In this document: piece by piece, positions 11,310 to 26,100 of the stretch
How the letters are laid out: every line of letters starts with the position of its first letter
How positions within the stretch are numbered: position 1 is the first letter of the stretch
NCBI GenBank assembly: GCA_027186245.1
Contig: CP114491.1
Coordinates: forward strand, 5,577,501 to 5,641,500
Source of the DNA: Coriaria nepalensis
Lineage: Eukaryota; Streptophyta; Magnoliopsida; Cucurbitales; Coriariaceae
Direction of reading: 5' to 3'
DNA length: 64,000 nucleotides
The notes under the pieces: model-generated
Databases searched by the model: none
What the model was told of the DNA's origin: nothing
The model's input: only the letters and a program-made list of their open reading frames with translations
Position numbers and translations under genes: made by a program

Positions 11310-13300
11310 CGTCATTTGAAAGTAATTCGAATGAATTCTATTTTTCGCACTTCAAACATAAGTTTCGTGCAGAACATGCAAATGATATTTGAATGATAAG
11401 TGTGCATTTGTTTCGCTTAAAAATGATTTCAATGAGTCTTCAAAACCTATTCAATCATATGAATAGAGTTCAAATGAATTCTATTTTTACACTTCAATCA
11501 CAAGTTTCGTGCATAACATGCAATTGATTTTCAAAGGACATGTTTGCGTATGTTTCGCCTAAAAATGATTTCACTTAGTCTCATCAAGCCACTAAAATCT
11601 TTTCAAAGGAGTTTCAATGAATTCTATTTCTCGCAGTCCAAACACTACTTTCATGCATAACATGCAAATGATCTTAGAATGACACGAATGCATATGGTTC
11701 GCCTGAAAATCATTTTGACGTGTCTCCTCAGTCCACTAAATCATATGAATGAGGTTTGAACGAATTTTTTTTCGCACTTCAAACAAACGTTTCGTGCATA
11801 ACATGCAAATGATTTTTCAATGACATGTCTGCATTCCTTTCGCTTAAAAATGATTTCAATGAGTCTCCTTGACACATTAAATCATTTTAATGGGGTTCGC
11901 ATTAATTCTATTTTTACACTTCCAACACAAGTTTCGTGCATAACATGCTATCGACTTTTCAAGGACACGTATGCATATGTTTTGCCTAAATATTACTGCA
12001 TTGAGTCTCCTCAAGCCACTAAGTCATTTGAAAGTAATTTGAATGAATTCTATTTTTGGACTTGAAATACATGTTTCGTCATAACATGCAAATGATGTTA
12101 GAAGGACACATGTGCATTTCTTTCGCCTAATAATAATTTCATTGACTATCCTCAAGCCATTAAATCAGATCAATAGGGTTCGAATGAATTCTCTCTTTGC
12201 ACTTCAAACACAAGTTTCGTGGATAATATGCAATTGATTTTTGAAGAACACGTGTGCATTTGTTTCGCCTAAAAATCATTTTATTGAGTCTCCTCAAGCC
12301 AGTAAATCATTTGAAAGTAATTCGAATGAATTCTATTTTTCGCACTTCAAACATAAGTTTCGTGCATAACATGCAAATGATATTTGAATGACAAGTGTGC
12401 ATTTGTTTCGCTTAAAAATGATTTCAATGAGTCTTCACAACCTATTCAATCATATGAATAGAGTTCAAACGAATTCTATTTTTACACTTCAATCACAAGT
12501 TTTGTGCATAACATGCAATTGATTTTCGAAAGACATGTTTGCATATGTTTCGCCTAAAAATCATTTCACTTAGTCTCATCAAGCCACTAAAATCGTTTCA
12601 AAGGAGTTTCAATGAATTCTATTTCTCGCAGTTCAAACACTAGTTTAATGCATAACATGCAAATGATCTTAGAATGACACGTGTGCATATGGTTCGCCTG
12701 AAAATCATTTTGACGTGTCTCCTCAGTCCACTAAATCATATGAATGAGCTCTGAACGAATTTGTTTTCGCACTTCAAACAAACGTTTCGTGCATAACATG
12801 CAAATGATTTTTCAATGACATGTCTGCATTCCTTTCGCTTAAAAATTATTTCAATGAGTCTCCTTGACACATTAAATCATTTTAATGGGGTTCGCATTAA
12901 TTCTATTTTTACACTTCCAACACAAGTTTCGTGCATAACATGCTATCGACTTTTCAAGGACACGTGTGTATATGTTTTGCCTAAATATTACTGCATTGAG
13001 TCTCCTCAAGCCACTAAGTCATTTGAAAGTAATTTGAATGAATTCTATTTTTGCACTTGAAATACATGTTTCGTCATAACATGCAAATGATGTTAGAAGG
13101 ACACATGTGCATTTCTTTCGCCTAATAATCATTTCATTGACTGTCCTCAAGCCATTAAATAAGATCAATAGGGTTCGAACGAATTCTATCTTTGCACTTC
13201 AAACACAAGTTTCGTGGATAACATGCAATTGATTTTTGAAGAACACGTATGCATTTGTTTCGCCTATAAATCATTTTATTGAGTCTCTTCAAGCCACTAA
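11310..13300 (+). repeat. Two tandem copies of a 995-bp, seven-monomer unit
   Basis: The landmark TGACATGTCTGCATTCCTTT recurs at about 11820 and 12815, and flanking text keeps the 995-base offset, including AATCATTTTAATGGGGTTCG and the TGGTTCGCCTGAAAATC monomer. The second copy ends where the short ATCAATGTGAACACAAG monomer begins near 13,300. Limits are approximate. Confidence 0.75.
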
Positions 13301-14880
13301 ATCAATGTGAACACAAGTTTCGTACATAACATGCAAATGATATTTGAATGACAAGTGTGCATTTGTTTCGCTTAAAAATAATTTTAATAAGTCTCCACAA
13401 CCTATTAAATCATATGAATAGAGTTCAAATGAATTCTATTTTGACACTTCAATCACAAGTTTCGTGCATAACATGCAATTGATTTTCGAAGGACATGTGA
13501 GATTTGTTTTGCCTAAAAATCATTTCACTTAGTCTCCTCAAGCCACTAAATCATTTCGAAGGAATTCGAATGAATTCTATTTTTCGCAGTTCAAACATCA
13601 GTTTCATGCATAACATGCAAATGATCTTGAAAGACACGTGTGCATATGTTTCGCCTAAAAATCATTTTGATGTGTCTCCTCAGTCCACTAAATCATATGA
13701 ATGACGTTCGAACGAATTCTATTTTCGCACTTCAAAAAAACATTTCGTGCATAACATGCAAATGATCTTTCAAGGACAAGTCTGCATTTCTTTCACAAAA
13801 AAATTATTTCAGTGAGTCTCCTTCACCCATTAAATCATATGAATAGGGTTCGAAGGAATTCTGTTTTTATACTTTCAACAGAAGTTTCGTGGATAACATG
13901 CTATCGACTTTTGAAGGACACGTGTGCATATGTTTTGCCTAAATATTACTTCATTGAGTCTCCCTAATCCACTAAATCATTTGAAAGTAATATGAATGAA
14001 TTCTATTTTTGCACTTCAAAGAAATGTTTCGTGATAACATGTAAATGATCTTAGAAGGACACATGTGCATTTGTTTCGCCTAATAATCATTTCATTCAGC
14101 GTCCTCAAGCCATTAAATCATATCAATGGGGTTCGAACGAATTCTATTTTTGCACTTCAATCACAAGTTTCATTGATAACATGCAATTGATTTTTGAAGA
14201 ACACGTGTGCATTTGTTTTGCCTAAAAATCATTTTATGGAGTCTCCTTAAGGCACTAAAGCATTTGCAAGTAATTTGAATGAATTCTATTTTTCGCACTT
14301 CAAACATAAGTTTCGTGCATAACATGCAAATGATATTTGAATGACAATTGTGCATTTGTTTCGCTTAAAAATGATTTCAATGAGTCTTCACAACCTATTC
14401 AATCATATGAATAGAGTTCAAACGAATTCTATTTTTACATTTCAATCACAAGTTTTGTGCATAACATGCAATTGATTTTCGAAGGACATGTTTGCGTATG
14501 TTTCGCCTAAAAATCATTTCACTTAGTCTCATCAAGCCACTAAAATCGTTTCAAAGGAGTTTCAATGAATTCTATTTCTCGCAGTTCAAACACTAGTTTC
14601 ATGCATAACATGCAAATGATCTTAGAATGACACGTGTGCATATGGTTCCCCTGGAAATCATTTTGACGTGTCTCCTCAGTCCACTAAATCATATGAATGA
14701 GGTTCGAACGAATTCTATTTTCGCACTTCAAACAAACATTTCGTGCATAACATGCAAATGATTTTTCAATGACATGTCTGCATTCCTTTCACTTAAAAAT
14801 TATTTCAATGAGTCTCCTTGACACATTAAATCATATTAATGGGGTTCGCATTAATTCTATTTTTACACTTCCAACTTGAG

Positions 14881-16228
14881 TTTTGAAGAACACGTATGCA
14901 TTTGTTTCGCCTAAAAATCATTTTATTGAGTCTCTTTAAGCCACTAAATCAATGCGAACACCACTTTCGTACATAACATGCAAATGATATTTGAATGACA
15001 AGTGTGCATTTGTTTCGCTTAACAATAATTTTAATGAGTCTCCACAACCTATTAAATCATATGAATAGAGTTCAAATGAATTCTATTTTTACACTTCAAT
15101 CACAAGTTTCGTGCATAATATGCAAATGATTTTTCAATGACATGTCTGCATTGCTTTTGCTTAAAAATTATTTCAATGAGTCTCCTTGACACATTAATTC
15201 ATATTAATGGGGTTCACATTAATTCTATTTTTACACTTCCAACACAAGTTTCGTGCATAACATGCTATCGACTTTTCTAGGACACGTGTGCATATGTTTT
15301 GCCTAAATATTACTTCATTGAGTCTCCTCAAGCCACTAGTCATTTGAAAGTAATTTGAATGAATTCTATTTTTGCACTTGAGATACATGTTTCGTCATAT
15401 CATGCAAAAGATGTTAGAAGGACACATGTGCATTTCTTTCGCCAAATAATCATTTCATTGACTGTCCTCAAGCCATTAAATCAGATCAATAGGGTTCGAA
15501 TGAATTCGATCTTCGCACTTCAAACACAAGTTTCGTGGATAACATGTAATTGAGTTTTGAAGAACACGTATGCATTTGTTTCGCCTAAAAATCATTTTAT
15601 TGAGTCTCTTCAAGCCACTAAATCAATGCGAACACAACATTCGTACATAACATGCAAATGATATTTGAATGACAAGTGTGCATTTGTTTCGCTTAACAAT
15701 AATTTTAATGAGTCTCGACAACCTATTAAATCATATGAATAGAGTTCAAATGAATTCTATTTTTACACTTCTATCACAAGTTTCGTGCATAATATGCAAA
15801 TGATTTTTCAATGACATGTCTGCATTCCTTTCGCTTAAAAATTATTTCAATGAGTCTCCTTGACACATTAATTCATATTAATGGGGTTCGCATTAATTCT
15901 ATTTTTACACTTCCAACACAAGTTTCGTGCATAACATGCTATCGACTTTTCAAGGACACGTGTGCATATGTTTTGCCTAAATATTACTTCATTGAGTCTC
16001 CTCAAGCCACTAGTCATTTGAAAGTAATTTTAATGAATTCTATTTTTGCACTTGAGATACATGTTTCGTCATATCATGCAAAAGATGTTAGAAGGACACA
16101 TGTGCATTTCTTTCGCCTAATAATCATTTCATTTACTGTCCTCTAGCCATTAAATCAGATCAATAGGGTTCGAATGAAGTCTATTTTTGCACTTCAAACA
16201 CAAGTTTCATGGATAACATGGAATTGAT
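14881..16228 (+). repeat. Two tandem copies of a 674-bp, five-monomer unit
   Basis: TTTTGAAGAACACGTATGCA occurs at 14881 and 15555, and its relative TTTTTGAAGAACACGTATGC continues at 16229. Both copies contain a shortened monomer (ATCAATGCGAACAC), the AATATGCAAATGATTTTTC variant and CACTAGTCATTTG. The left border at about 14,876 breaks a monomer after ACTTCCAAC. Confidence 0.8.
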
Positions 16229-19200
16229 TTTTGAAGAACACGTATGCATTTGTTTCGCCTAAAAATCATTTTATTGAGTCTCTTCAAGGCACTAAATCAA
16301 TGCAAACATAAGTTTTGTACATAACATGAAAATGATATTTGAATGACAAGTGTGCATTTGTTTCGCTTAAAAATAATTTTAATGAGTCTCCACAACCTAT
16401 TCAATCATATGAATAGAGTTCAAACGAATTCTATTTTTACACTTCAATCACAAGTTTCGTGCATAACATGCAATTGATTTTCGAAGGACATGTGTGCATA
16501 TGTTTTGCCTAAAAATCATTTCACTTAGTCTCCTCAAGACACTAAATCGTTTTGAAAGAATTCGAATGAATTCTATTTTTCGCAGTTCAAACATCAGTTT
16601 CATGCATAACATACAAATGATCTTGAAGGACATGTGTGCATATGTTTCGCCTAAAAATCATTTTGATGTGTCTCCTCAGTCCACTAAATCATATGAATGA
16701 GGTTCGAACGAATTCTATTTTCGCACTTCAATCACAAGTTTCACGGATAACAGGCAATTGATTTTTGAAGAACATATGTGCAGTTGTTTCGCCTAAAAAT
16801 CATTTGATGGAGTCTCCTCAAACCACTAAATCATTTGAAAGTAATTCGAATGAATTCTATTTTTCGCACTTCAAACATAAGTTTCATGCATAACATGCAA
16901 ATGATATTTGAATGACAAGTGTGCATTTGTTTCACTTAAAAATAATTTTAATGAGTCTCCACAAGCTATTCAATCATATGAATAGAGTTCAAACGAATTC
17001 TATTTTTACACTTCATTCACAAGTTTCGTACATAACATGCAATTGATTTTCGAAGGACATGTGTGCATATGTTTTGCCTAAAAATCATTTCACTTAGTCT
17101 CGTCAAGCCACTAAATCGTTTTGAAGGAATTCGAATGAATTCTATTTTCGCAGTTCAAACATCAGTTTCATGCATAATATACAAATGATCTTGAAAGACA
17201 CGTGTGCATATGTTTCGCCTAAAAGTCATTTTGATGTGTCTCCTCAGTCCACTAAATCATATGAATGAGGTTCGAACGAATTCTGTTTTCGCACTTCAAA
17301 AAAACGTTTCGTGCATAACATGCAAATGATCTTTCAACGACAAGTTTGCAATTCTTTCGCAAAAAAATTATTTCAGTGAGTCTCCTTTACCCGTTAAATC
17401 ATATGAACAGGGTTCGAAGGAATTCTATTTTTATACTTTTAACAGAAGTTTCATGCATAACATGCTATCAACTTTTGAAGGACACGTGTGCATATGTTTT
17501 GCCTAAATATTACTTCATTGAGTCTCCCCAATCCACTAAATCATTTGAAAATAATTCTAATGAATTCTATTTTTGCACTTGAAACACATGTTTTGTCATA
17601 ACTTTTAAATGATCTTAGAAGGACACGTGTGCATTTGTTTCGCCTAATAATCATTTCATTGAGCGTCCTCAAGCCATTAAATCAGATCAATGGGGTTCGA
17701 AGTAATTCTATTTTTGCACTTCAATCACAAGTTTCACGGATAACATGCAATTGATTTTTGAAGAACATATGTGCATTCGTTTCGCCTAAAAATCATTTTA
17801 TGGAGTCTCCTCAAACCACTAAATCATTTGAAAGTAATTCAAATGAATTCTTTTTTTCGCACTTCAAACATAAGTTTCGTGCATAACATGCAAATGATAT
17901 TTGAATAACAAGTGTGCATTTGTTTCGCTTAAAAATGATTTCAATGAGTCTTCACAACCTATTCAATCATATGAATAGAGTTCAAATGAATTCTATTTTT
18001 ACACTTCAATCACAAGTTTCGTGCATAACATGCAACTGATTTTCGAAGGACATGTTTGCGTATGTTTCGCCTAAAAATCATTTCACTTAGTCTCTTCAAG
18101 CCACTAAAATCGTTTCAAAGGAGTTCGAATGAATTCTATTTCTCGCAGTTCAAACACTACTTTCATGCATAACATGCAAATGATCTTAGAATGACACGTG
18201 TGCATATGGTTCGCCTAAAAATCATTTTGACGTGTCTCCTCAGTCCACTAAATCATATGAATGAGGTTCGAACGAATTCTATTTTCGCACTTCAAACAAA
18301 CGTTTCGTGCATAACATGCAAATGATCTTTCAAGGACAAGTCTGCATTTCTTTCGCAAAAATATTATTTCAGTGAGTCTCCTTTACCCATTAAATCATAT
18401 GAATAGGGTTCGAAGGAATTCTATTTTTATACTTTCAACAGAAGTTTCGTGCATAACATGCTATCGACTTTTGAAGGACACGTGTGCATATGTTTTGCCT
18501 AAATATTACTTCATTGAGTCTCGCCAATCCACTAAATCATTTGAAAATAATTCTAATGAATTCTATTTTTGCACTTGAAACACATGTTTCGTCATAACAT
18601 GTAAATGATCTTAGAAGGACACGTGGGCATTTGTTTCGCCTAAGAATCATTTCATTCAGCGTCCTCAAGCCATTAAATCAGATCAATGGGGTTCGAACGA
18701 ATTCTATTTTTGCACTTCAATCACAAGTTTCATGGATAACACGCAATTGATTTTTGAAGAACACGTGTGCATTTGTTTCGCCTAAAAATCATTTTATTGA
18801 GTCTCCTCAAGCCACTACGTCATTTGAAAGTAATTCGAATGAATTCTATTTTTCGTACTTCAAACATAAGTTTCGTGCAGAACATGCAAATGATATTTTA
18901 ATGATAAGTGTGCATTTGTTTCGCATAAAAATGATTTTAATGAGTCTTCAAAACCTATTCAATCATATGAATAGAGTTCAAATGAATTCTATTTTTACAC
19001 TTCAATCACAAGTTTCGTGCATAACATGCAATTGATTTTCAAAGGACATGTTTGCGTATGTTCCGCCTAAAAATGATTTCACTTAGTCTCGTCAAGCCAC
19101 TAAAATCTTTTCAAAGGAGTTTCAATGAATTCTATTTCTCGCAGTTCAAACACTACTTTCATGCATAACATGCAAATGATCTTAGAATGACACGAATGCA

Positions 19201-19840
19201 TATGGTTCGCCTGAAAATCATGTTGACGTGTCTCCCCAGTCTACTAAATCATTTGAAAGTAATTCGAATGAATTCTATTTTTCGCACTTCAAACATAAGT
19301 TTCGTGCATAACGTGCAAATGATATTTGAATGACAGGTGTGCATTTTTTTCGCTTAAAAATAATTTCAATGAGTCTTCACAACCTATTCAATCATATGAA
19401 TAAAGTTCAAATGAATTCTATTTTTATTCTTCAATCACAAGTTTCGTGCATAACATGCAATTGATTTTCGAAGGACATGTTTGCGTATGTTTCGCCTACA
19501 AATCATTTCACTTAGCGTCTTCAAGCCACTAAAATCGTTTCAAAGGAGTTCCTATGAATTCTATTTGTCGCAGTTCAAACACTAGTTTCATGCATAACAT
19601 GCAAATGATCTTAGAATGACACGTGTGCATATGGTTCGCCTAAAAATCATTTTGACGTGTCTCCTCAGTCCACTAAATCATATGAATGAGGTTCGAACGA
19701 ATTCTATTTTCGCACTTCAAACAAACGTTTCGTGCATAACATGCAAATGATCTTGAAGGACACGTGTGCATATGTTTCGTCTAAAAATCATTTTGACGTG
19801 TCTCCTTAGTCCACTAAATCATATGAATGAGGTTCGAAAC

Positions 19841-22800
19841 GAATTCTATTTTCGCACTTCAAACAAACGTTTCGTGCATAACATGCGAATGATTTTTCAG
19901 TGACATGTCTGCATTCCTTTCACTTAAAAATTATTTCAATGAGTCTTCTTAACACATTAAATCATATTAATGGGGTTTCCATTAATTCTATTTTTACACT
20001 TCCAACACAAGTTTCATGTATAACATGCTATCGACTTTTCAGGGACACGTGTGCATATGTTTTGCGTAAATGTTACTTCATTGAGTCTCCTCAAGCCACT
20101 AAATCATTTGAAAGTAATTTAAATGAATTCTATTTTTGCACTTGAAATACATGTTTCGTCATAACATGCAAATGATGTTTGAAGGAACATGTGCATTTGT
20201 TTCGCCTAATAATCATTTCATTGACTGTCCTCAAGCCATTAAATCAGATCAATAGGGTTCGAATGAAGTTTATTTTTGCACTTCAAACACAAGTTTCATG
20301 GATAACATGGAATTGATTTTTGAAGAACACGTATGCATTTGTTTCGCCTAAAAATCATTTTATTGAGTCTATTCAAGCCACTAAATCAATGCGAACACAA
20401 GTTTCGTACATAACATGCAAATGATATTTGAATTACAAGTGTGCATTTATTTCGCTTAAAAATAATTTTAATGAGTCTCCACAACCTATTCAATCATATG
20501 AATAGAGTTCAAATGAATTCTATTTTTACACTTCAATCACAAGTTTCGTGCATAACATGCAATTGATTTTCGAAGGACATGTTTGCATATGTTTCGCCTA
20601 AAAATCATTTCACTTACTCTCTTCAAGCCACTAAAATCGTTGGAAAGGAGTTCCAATGAATTCTATTTCTCGGAGTTCAAACAGTACTTTCATGCATAAC
20701 ATCCAAATGATCTTAGAATAACACGTGTGCATATAGTTCGCCTAAAAATCATTTTGACATGTCTCCTCAGTCCACTAAATCATATGAATGAGGTTCGAAC
20801 GAATTCTATTTTCGCACTTCAAACAAACGTCTCGTGCATAACATGCAAATGATTTTTAAATGACATGTCTGCATTCCTTTCGCTTAAAAATTATTTCAAT
20901 GAGTCTCCTTGACAAATTAAATCATATTAATTGGGCTCGCGTTAATTCTATTTTTACACTTCCAACACAAGTTTCGTGCATAACATGCTATCGACTTTTT
21001 CAGGGACACGTGTGCATATGATTTGCCTAAATGTTACTTCATTGAGTCTCCTCAATCCACTAAATCATTTGAAAGTAATTTGAATGAATTCTATTTTTGC
21101 ACTTGAAATACATGTTTCGCCATAACATGCAAATGATGTTTGAAGGACACATGTGCATTTGTTTCGCCTAATAATCATTTCATTGACTGTCCTCAAGCCA
21201 TTAAATCAGATCAATAGGGTTCGAATGAATTCTATTTTTGCACTTCAAACACAAGTTTCGTGGATAACATGGAATTGATTTTTGAAGAACACGTATGCAT
21301 TTGTTTCGCCTAAAAATCATTTTATTGAGTCTATTCAAGCCACTAAATCAATGCGAACACAAGTTTCGTACATAACATGCAAATGATATTTGAATTACAA
21401 GTGTGCATTTATTTCGCTTAAAAATAATTTTAATGAGTCTCCACAACCTATTCAATCATATGAATAGAGTTCAAATGAATTCTATTTTTACACTTCAATC
21501 ACAAGTTTCGTGCATAACATGCAATTGATTTTCGAAGGACATGTTTGCGTATGTTTCGCCTAAAAATCATTTCACTTACTCTCTTCAAGCCACTAAAATC
21601 GTTTGAAAGGAGTTCCAATGAATTCTATTTCTCGGAGTTCAAACAGTACTTTCATGCATAACATCCAAATGATCTTAGAATAACACGTGTGCATATAGTT
21701 CGCCTAAAATTCATTTTGACATGTCTCCTCAGTCCACTAAATCATATGAATGAGGTTCGAACGAATTCTATTTTCGCACTTCAAACAAACATCTCGTGCA
21801 TAACATGCAAATGATTTTTAAATGACATGTCTGCATTCCTTTCGCTTAAAAATTATTTCAATGAGTCTTCTTGACAAATTAAATCATATTAATTGGGCTC
21901 GCGTTAATTCTATTTTTACACTTCCAACACAAGTTTCGTGCATAACATGCTATCGACTTTTTCAGGGACACGTGTGCATATGATTTGCCTAAATGTTACT
22001 TCATTGAGTCTCCTCAATCCACTAAATCATTTGAAAGTAATTTGAATGAATTCTATTTTTGCACTTGAAATACATGTTTCGCCATAACATGCAAATGATG
22101 TTTGAAGGACACATGTGCATTTGTTTCGCCTAATAATCATTTCATTGACTGTCCTCAAGCCATTAAATCAGATCAATAGGGTTCGAATGAATTCTATTTT
22201 TGCACTTCAAACACAAGTTTCGTGGATAACATGGAATTGATTTTTGAAGAACACGTATGCATTTGTTTCGCCTAAAAATCATTTTATTGAGTCTATTCAA
22301 GCCACTAAATCAATGCGAACACAAGTTTCGTACATAACATGCAAATGATATTTGAATTACAAGTGTGCATTTATTTCGCTTAAAAATAATTTTAATGAGT
22401 CTCCACAACCTATTCAATCATATGAATAGAGTTCAAATGAATTCTATTTTTACACTTCAATCACAAGTTTCGTGCATAACATGCAATTGATTTTCGAAGG
22501 ACATGTTTGCGTATGTTTCGCCTAAAAATCATTTCACTTACTCTCTTCAAGCCACTAAAATCGTCTGAAAGGAGTTCCAATGAATTCTATTTCTCGGAGT
22601 TCAAACAGTACTTTCATGCATAACATCCAAATGATCTTAGAATAACACGTGTGCATATAGTTCGCCTAAAATTCATTTTGACATGTCTCCTCAGTCCACT
22701 AAATCATATGAATGAGGTTCGAACGAATTCTATTTTCGCACTTCAAACAAACATCTCGTGCATAACATGCAAATGATTTTTAAATGACATGTCTGCATTC

Positions 22801-23130
22801 CTTTCGCTTAAAAATTATTTCAATGAGTCTCCTTGACAAATTAAATCATATTAATTGGGCTCGCGTTAATTCTATTTTTACACTTCCAACACAAGTTTCG
22901 TGCATAACATGCTATCGACTTTTTCAGGGACACGTGTGCATATGATTTGCCTAAATGTTACTTCATTGAGTCTCCTCAATCCACTAAATCATTTGAAAGT
23001 AATTTGAATGAATTCTATTTTTGCACTTGAAATACATGTTTCGCCATAACATGCAACTGATGTTTGAAGGACACATGTGCATTTGTTTCGCCTAATAATC
23101 ATTTCATTGACTGTCCTCAAGCCATTAAAT
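19841..23130 (+). repeat. HOR of about 962 bp (six full monomers and one short), three copies plus part
   Basis: The monomer start after GAGGTTCGAAC recurs at 19841, 20801, 21763 and 22725 (steps 960, 962, 962). Each unit holds one shortened 110-base monomer (ATCAATGCGAACACAAG) and the private text CTCGGAGTTCAAACAGTACT in the later copies. The 20,801 and 21,763 copies are nearly identical; the fourth copy breaks off near 23,130. Confidence 0.88.
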
Positions 23131-26100
23131 CAGATCAATGGGGTTCGAACTAATTCTATTTTTGCACTTCAATCACAAGTTTCGTGCATAACATGCAAAT
23201 GATTTTCGAAGGACATGTGATCATATGTTTTGCCTAAACGTCATTTCACTTAGTCTCCTCAAGCCACTAAATAGTTTCGAAAGAATTCGAATGAATTCTA
23301 TTTTTCGCAGTTCAAATACATGTTTCGTCCTAACATGCAATGATGTTAGAAGGACACATGTGAATTTGTTTCGCCTAATAATCATTTCATTGACTGTCCT
23401 CAAGCCATTAAATCAGATCAATAGGGTTCGAATGAATTCTATTTTTGCACTTCAAACACAAGTTTCGTGGATAACATGCAATTGATTTTTGAAGAACACG
23501 TGTGCATTTGTTTCGCCTAAAAATCATTCTATTGAGTCTCCTCAAGCCACTAAATCATTTAAAAGTAATTTGAATGAATTCTATTTTTGCACTTGAAATA
23601 CATGTTTCGTCATAACATGCAAATGATGTTAGAAGGACACATGTGCATTTGTTTCGCGTAATAATCATTTCATTGACTGTCCTCAAGCCATTAAATCAGA
23701 TCAATAGGGTTCGAATGAATTCTATCTTTGCACTTCAAACAGAAGTTTCGTGGATAACGTGCGATTGATTTTTGAAGAACACGTATGCATTTGTTTCGCC
23801 TAAAAATCATTTTATTGAGTCTATTCAGGCCACTAAATCAATGCGAACACAAGTTTCGTAAATAACATGAAAATGATATTTGAATGACAAGTGTGCATTT
23901 CTTTTGCTTAAAAATAATTTTAATGAGTCTCCACAACCTATTCCATCATATGAATAGAGTTCAAATGAATTCTATTTTAACACTTCAATCACAAGTTTCG
24001 TGCATAACATGCAATTGATTTTCGAAGGACATGTTTGCGTATGTTTCGCCTGAAAATCATTTCACTTAGTCTCTTCAAGCCACTAAAATCATTTCAAAGG
24101 AGTTCCGATGAATTCTATTTCTCGGAGTTCAAACACTACTTTCATGCATAACATGCAAATGATCTTAGAATAACACGTGTGCATATAGTTCGCCTAAAAA
24201 TCATTTTGACATGTCTCCTCAATCCACTAAATCATATGAATGAGGTTCGAACGAATTCTATTTTCGCACTTCAAACAAACGTCTCGTGCATAACATGCAA
24301 ATGATTTTTAAATGACATGTCTGCATTCCTTTCGCTTAAAAATTATTTCAATGAGTCTCCTTGACAAATTAAATCATATTAATTGGGCTCGCATTAATTC
24401 TATTTTTACACTTCCAACACAAGTTTCGTGCATAACATGCTATCGACTTTTTCAGGGACACGTGTGCATATGATTTGCCTAAATGTTACTTCATTGAGTC
24501 TCCTCAAGCCACTAAATCATTCGAAAGTAATTGGAATGAATTCTATTTTTGCACTTGAAATACATTTTTCGTCATTACATGCAAATGATGTTAGAAGGAC
24601 ACATGTGCATTTGTTTCGCCTAATAATGATTTCATTGACTGTCCTCAAGCCATTAAATCAGATCAATAGGGTTCGAATGAATTCTGTTTTTGCACTTCAA
24701 ACACAAGTTTCGTGGATAACATGCAATTTATTTTTGAAGAACACGTGTGCATTTGTTTCGCCTAAAAATCATTCTATTGAGTCTCCTCAAGCCACTAAAT
24801 CAATGCGAACACACGAGTTTCGTACATAACATGCAAATGATATTGGAATGACAAGTGTGCATTTGTTTCGCTTAAAAATAATTTTAATGCGTCTCCACAA
24901 CCTATTCAATCATATGAATAGAGTTCAAATGAATTCTATTTTTACACTTCAATCACAAGTTTCGTGCATAACATGCAATTGATTTTCGAAGGACATATTT
25001 GCGTATGTTTCGCCTAAAAATCATTTCACTTCGTCTCTTCAAGCCACTAAAATTGTTTCAAAGGAGTTCCAATGAATTCTATTTCTCGCAGTTCAAACAC
25101 TACTTTCATGCATAACATGCAAATGATCTCGAAGGACACGTGTGCATATGGTTCGCCTAACAATCATTTTGACATGTCTCCTCAGTCCACTAAATCATAT
25201 GAATGAGGTTCGAACGAATTCTATTTTCGCACCTCAAACAAACGTTTCGTACATAACATGCGAATGATTTTTCAATGACATGTCTGGATTCCTTTCGCTT
25301 AAAAATTATTTCAATGAGTCTCCTTGACACATTAAATCATATTAATGGGGTTCGCATTAATTCTATTTTTACACTTTCAACACAGGTTTCGTGCATAACA
25401 TGCTATCGATTTTTCAGGGACACGTGTGCATATGTTTTGCCTAAATATTACTTCATTGAGTCTCCTTAAGCCACTAAATCATTTGAAAGTAATTTGAATG
25501 AATTCTATTTTTGCACTTGAAATACATGTTTCGTCATAACATGCAAATGATGTTAGAAGGACACATGTGCATTTGTTTCGCCTAATAATCATTTCATTGA
25601 CTGTCCTCAAGCCATTAAATTAGATCAATAGGGTTCGAAACAATTCTATTTTTCCACTTCCTACACTAGTTTCGTGGATAACATGCAATTGATTTTTGAA
25701 GAACACGTATGCATTTGTTTCGCCTAAAAATCATTTTATTGAGTCTCTTCAAGCCACTAAATCAATGCGAACACACAAGTTTCGTACATAACATGCAAAT
25801 GATATTTGAATGACAAGTGTGCATTTGTTTCGCTTAAAAGTAATTTTAATGCGTCTCCACAACCTATTAAATCAATATGAATAGAGTTCAAATGAATTCT
25901 ATTTTTACACTTCAATCACAAGTTTCGTGCATAACATGCAATTGATTTTCGAAGGACATGTGTGCATATGTTTTGCCTAAAAATCATTTCTCTTAGTCTC
26001 CTCAATCCACTAAACCGTTTCGAAGGAATTCGAATGAGTTCCATTTTTCGCAGTTCAAACATCAGTTTCATGCATAACATGCAAATGATGTTGAAGGACA

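Larger units (their letters stand above)
9808..19840 (+). repeat. Mixed-subtype satellite region with local duplications
   Basis: At least six monomer subtypes alternate without one dominant long period: GTGGATAACATGCAATTG, ATATTTGAATGACAAGTGTG, TCAATCACAAGTTTCGTGC, CGCAGTTCAAACA, TTTTTCAATGACATGTCTGC and ATGCTATCGAC types. Blocks are duplicated locally (995 and 674 bp) and at a distance (about 10.75-11.75 kb matches about 18.25-19.25 kb). Copies differ by several percent by eye, more than in the 30-50 kb part, suggesting older amplification. Confidence 0.85.
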
